6,233 bases of DNA. It comes from Acidobacteriota bacterium. GTDB lineage: Bacteria > Acidobacteriota > Polarisedimenticolia > J045. The stretch lies in contig JAMOQA010000546.1 in assembly GCA_027064265.1 (NCBI GenBank), positions 1-6,233 of the forward strand, given 5' to 3'. Made by a program: the position numbers and the translations under genes. Shown here piece after piece: positions 5,112-6,233 of the stretch. Each line of letters starts with the position of its first letter. The first letter of the stretch is position 1. The notes below the pieces were generated by a model. That model was not told the DNA's origin and searched no databases. It was given only the letters and a program-made list of their open reading frames with translations.

Positions 5112-6004
5112 CGCGTCCCCCCGGGGTGGCGCGGGAGGGAGCGAGCCGCGGATCGGGGAACGAAGAAGGCGAACTCGGGCAGGGACCGGATCGCGGCCAG
5201 GAACGACGGGTCCGGCCGAAAGACCAGGCGGTAGGCGGGCGCTCGCCGGAGGAGATTGCCCAGCGCGGCGAAGAACGCCTCCTGGAAGGCCGGCAGGTCG
5301 AGGGGGCAGCCCCCGGCGGCGACGAGACGGGGCAGGGCCCGGTCCGGTGCGAGGTGTTCGACGAACGGTTCCGGGCCGTGCTCCAGCAGGAAGATGCCGC
5401 CGGCGGGGCCTTCCCGGTCCGTTCCGTTCCAGAAGGGGGTGCCCCGGAACCGGAGCGCGAGCGGGTGGGAGAGGGCCACCAGCATCTCGTCGCACAGGAT
5501 CTCGAGGCCTTCCTCGCGGCACAGGCGAGCGATCGTGCTCTTGCCCGCCCCGGAAGGGCCGGAGAACGCGACGGCGAACCCGTCGAGAACGACACCGGCC
5601 GCATGGAGGAACGTGGAGCCCTCCCGGAGGAGCGCGCCCCCGAGGGCCACGCGCACCAGCAGGTCCAGGTGCGAGAGCGAGTCGGGGATCGTCGCGGACC
5701 CGCGGCGTTCTTCCCAGTCGATCTCGGCCTCGGCTCCCTCGCCGCGGATCGTGGCGCGGGAGAGATCCCCCGCGGCGGTCACCGGGGGGTTCGTGACGTG
5801 GACGGGGTGCCAGCCGGGTGGGCGTCGGGCGGGATCGACCCGGATCGCCAGGGTGAAGTCGACGTCGGGAGATTCCGCGGCGGGCGGGGCGAGGAAGCCG
5901 CGGTAACGTTCCCGGGCATGGTGCGCGAGTTCCCGGGCCGTCCCCTCGAGCGCGAGGGCGAGGCGGCGATTCGCGATCCGGAGGACGACGTCGGCCTGCG
6001 TCAT
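5108..6004 (-). CDS. HPr kinase/phosphorylase-like P-loop kinase
   Basis: This 298-aa protein resembles HPr serine kinase and the kinase homologues of peptide gene clusters. FLHAAGVVLDG (132-142) precedes the P-loop GPSGAGKST (149-157; K155, S156), and CDEML (171-175; D172, E173) is the metal/catalytic acidic site. From memory, the spacing agrees with Lactobacillus casei HprK: His to P-loop 15 residues, Lys to Asp 17. The N-terminal 130 residues are divergent. Known homologues in lasso peptide clusters (ThcoK, PadeK) phosphorylate a Ser of the precursor, so the neighbouring peptide is the likely substrate here rather than HPr. The start is ATG at 6004: it is the first in-frame ATG downstream of the peptide stop. 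The only longer in-frame ATG (6172) would read back through the peptide gene and the hairpin. No Shine-Dalgarno sequence precedes it. It overlaps the radical SAM gene by four bases (ATGA). Confidence 0.88.
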   Translation of the reverse strand: MTQADVVLRIANRRLALALEGTARELAHHARERYRGFLAPPAAESPDVDFTLAIRVDPARRPPGWHPVHVTNPPVTAAGDLSRATIRGEGAEAEIDWEERRGSATIPDSLSHLDLLVRVALGGALLREGSTFLHAAGVVLDGFAVAFSGPSGAGKSTIARLCREEGLEILCDEMLVALSHPLALRFRGTPFWNGTDREGPAGGIFLLEHGPEPFVEHLAPDRALPRLVAAGGCPLDLPAFQEAFFAALGNLLRRAPAYRLVFRPDPSFLAAIRSLPEFAFFVPRSAARSLPRHPGGTR

Positions 6005-6013
6005 GGGACGGGG

Positions 6014-6043
6014 ATTATCGGGGTGCCATGAATGGTAATGCAA
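6014..6043 (-). promoter_or_regulatory. Candidate internal promoter for a leaderless kinase mRNA
   Basis: On the minus strand GATAAT (6019-6014) matches the -10 consensus at five of six positions, and TTGCAT (6043-6038) lies 18 bases upstream as a weak -35 (TTG only). Just nine bases separate the -10 box from the kinase ATG at 6004, so the transcript would begin at or within a few bases of the ATG. This agrees with the missing ribosome binding site. It rests on motif matching only. Confidence 0.45.
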
Positions 6044-6055
6044 GGCTGCACAGCA

Positions 6056-6083
6056 GAAGGAGCGCCCCGCGGGGCGCTCCTTC
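6056..6083 (-). terminator. Perfect 28-bp palindrome between peptide and kinase genes (terminator or attenuator)
   Basis: GAAGGAGCGCCCCG (6056-6069) is followed by its exact inverse (6070-6083). As RNA it would make a stem of about 12 pairs with a four-base loop. On the minus strand it starts 27 bases after the stop codon of the peptide gene and ends 51 bases before the kinase ATG. The stem ends in CCTTC and the following TGCTGTG is not a true T-run, so termination may be partial. In RiPP operons such a hairpin commonly keeps precursor mRNA in excess of enzyme mRNA, or protects its 3' end. Confidence 0.75.
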
Positions 6084-6110
6084 GGGCGAGTGGTCGCCTG
6101 GCCCCGGGAC

Positions 6111-6233
6111 TCAGTCCTGTGCGCCGGCGCCGCAGTTGAACGCGAGCTGCGTGCAGGACGCGGCGAAGACAACCGGCTGGTAGGGTTCTTCCCACTCGAT
6201 GGCGGGCTTCTGCCAGGTGGTCTGCTTGTTCTT
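6111..6233 (-). CDS. Putative RiPP precursor peptide, C-terminal 40 residues (start outside window)
   Basis: The last 40 codons of a small gene run in from the right edge of the window and end in TGA at 6113-6111. The visible peptide begins KNKQTTWQKPAIEWEEPYQP and continues VVFAASCTQLAFNCGAGAQD. No start codon is inside the window; one just beyond 6233 would give a peptide of about 45-60 residues. The W-x-K-P start recalls leader peptides of PqqA and of other radical SAM substrates. The tail holds two cysteines with C-x6-C spacing (visible residues 27 and 34) after an AAS that could mark a leader-core border. The gene lies just upstream, on the same strand, of an HPr-kinase-like gene and a radical SAM/SPASM gene, which is the main support for a precursor role. 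S26 and T28 would be candidate phosphorylation sites. It is not recognised as a named family. Confidence 0.72.
   Translation of the reverse strand, partial: KNKQTTWQKPAIEWEEPYQPVVFAASCTQLAFNCGAGAQD

Noticed and set aside
5112..5522. N-terminal extension of the radical SAM protein to 499 residues
   Set aside because: The extra 137 residues lie inside the kinase gene, are Pro/Arg-rich and lack motifs; the ATGA overlap start at 5111 puts the cluster cysteines at the usual distance from the N terminus.
3292..5604. A 770-codon minus-strand frame across the kinase, radical SAM gene and repeat element
   Set aside because: It is out of frame with the motif-bearing kinase and radical SAM proteins and has the composition of a shadow frame.
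6005..6172. Extension of the kinase to an ATG at 6172
   Set aside because: It would read through the palindrome and the antisense-free peptide gene in another frame; residues encoded there look non-coding.

Overview
The window is very GC-rich DNA from a bacterium, with G or C at most third codon positions and clear GGAGG-type ribosome binding sites. A lipopolysaccharide-type GT9 glycosyltransferase and a secreted protein with a signal peptide point to a Gram-negative (diderm) cell. An Acidobacteriota-like or deltaproteobacterial/myxobacterial lineage is my guess from style only; nothing in the window fixes the taxon.

Layout. Positions 1-191 hold no gene I can assign with confidence. A plus-strand run follows: a GT9 heptosyltransferase-like enzyme (192-1232), an uncharacterised 166-aa soluble protein 24 bases behind it (1257-1757), then, after a GC-rich inverted repeat and a candidate promoter, a 95-aa very hydrophobic membrane protein (1873-2160). 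Convergent to these is a minus-strand gene for a 161-aa exported protein of unknown role (2207-2692). Divergent from that, on the plus strand, is a nucleotidyltransferase-fold protein of the NTP_transf_5 type (2798-3802). Directly after its stop codon lies a 196-bp element bounded by 50-bp imperfect inverted repeats (3803-3998), best read as a small non-autonomous MITE-like element.

The right third, on the minus strand and read from 6233 down to 4023, looks like a RiPP (ribosomally made, modified peptide) operon. It holds the 3' end of a small peptide gene with a WQKP motif and two cysteines (6111-6233, start outside the window), a 28-bp perfect palindrome that resembles a terminator or attenuator (6056-6083), a possible internal promoter placed for a leaderless mRNA, an HPr-kinase-like ATPase (5108-6004), and a radical SAM/SPASM enzyme (4023-5111) whose ATG overlaps the kinase stop as ATGA. 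The NTP_transf_5 gene on the far side of the mobile element belongs to a family often found with such kinases and peptides.

A working model, by inference, is as follows. The peptide is the substrate, the radical SAM enzyme installs a cross-link, probably involving a cysteine, and the kinase homologue phosphorylates a Ser or Thr of the peptide. The nucleotidyltransferase may add a nucleotide or act in a related step. No leader-binding PqqD/RRE protein, protease or exporter is visible; these may lie beyond position 6233 or be absent.
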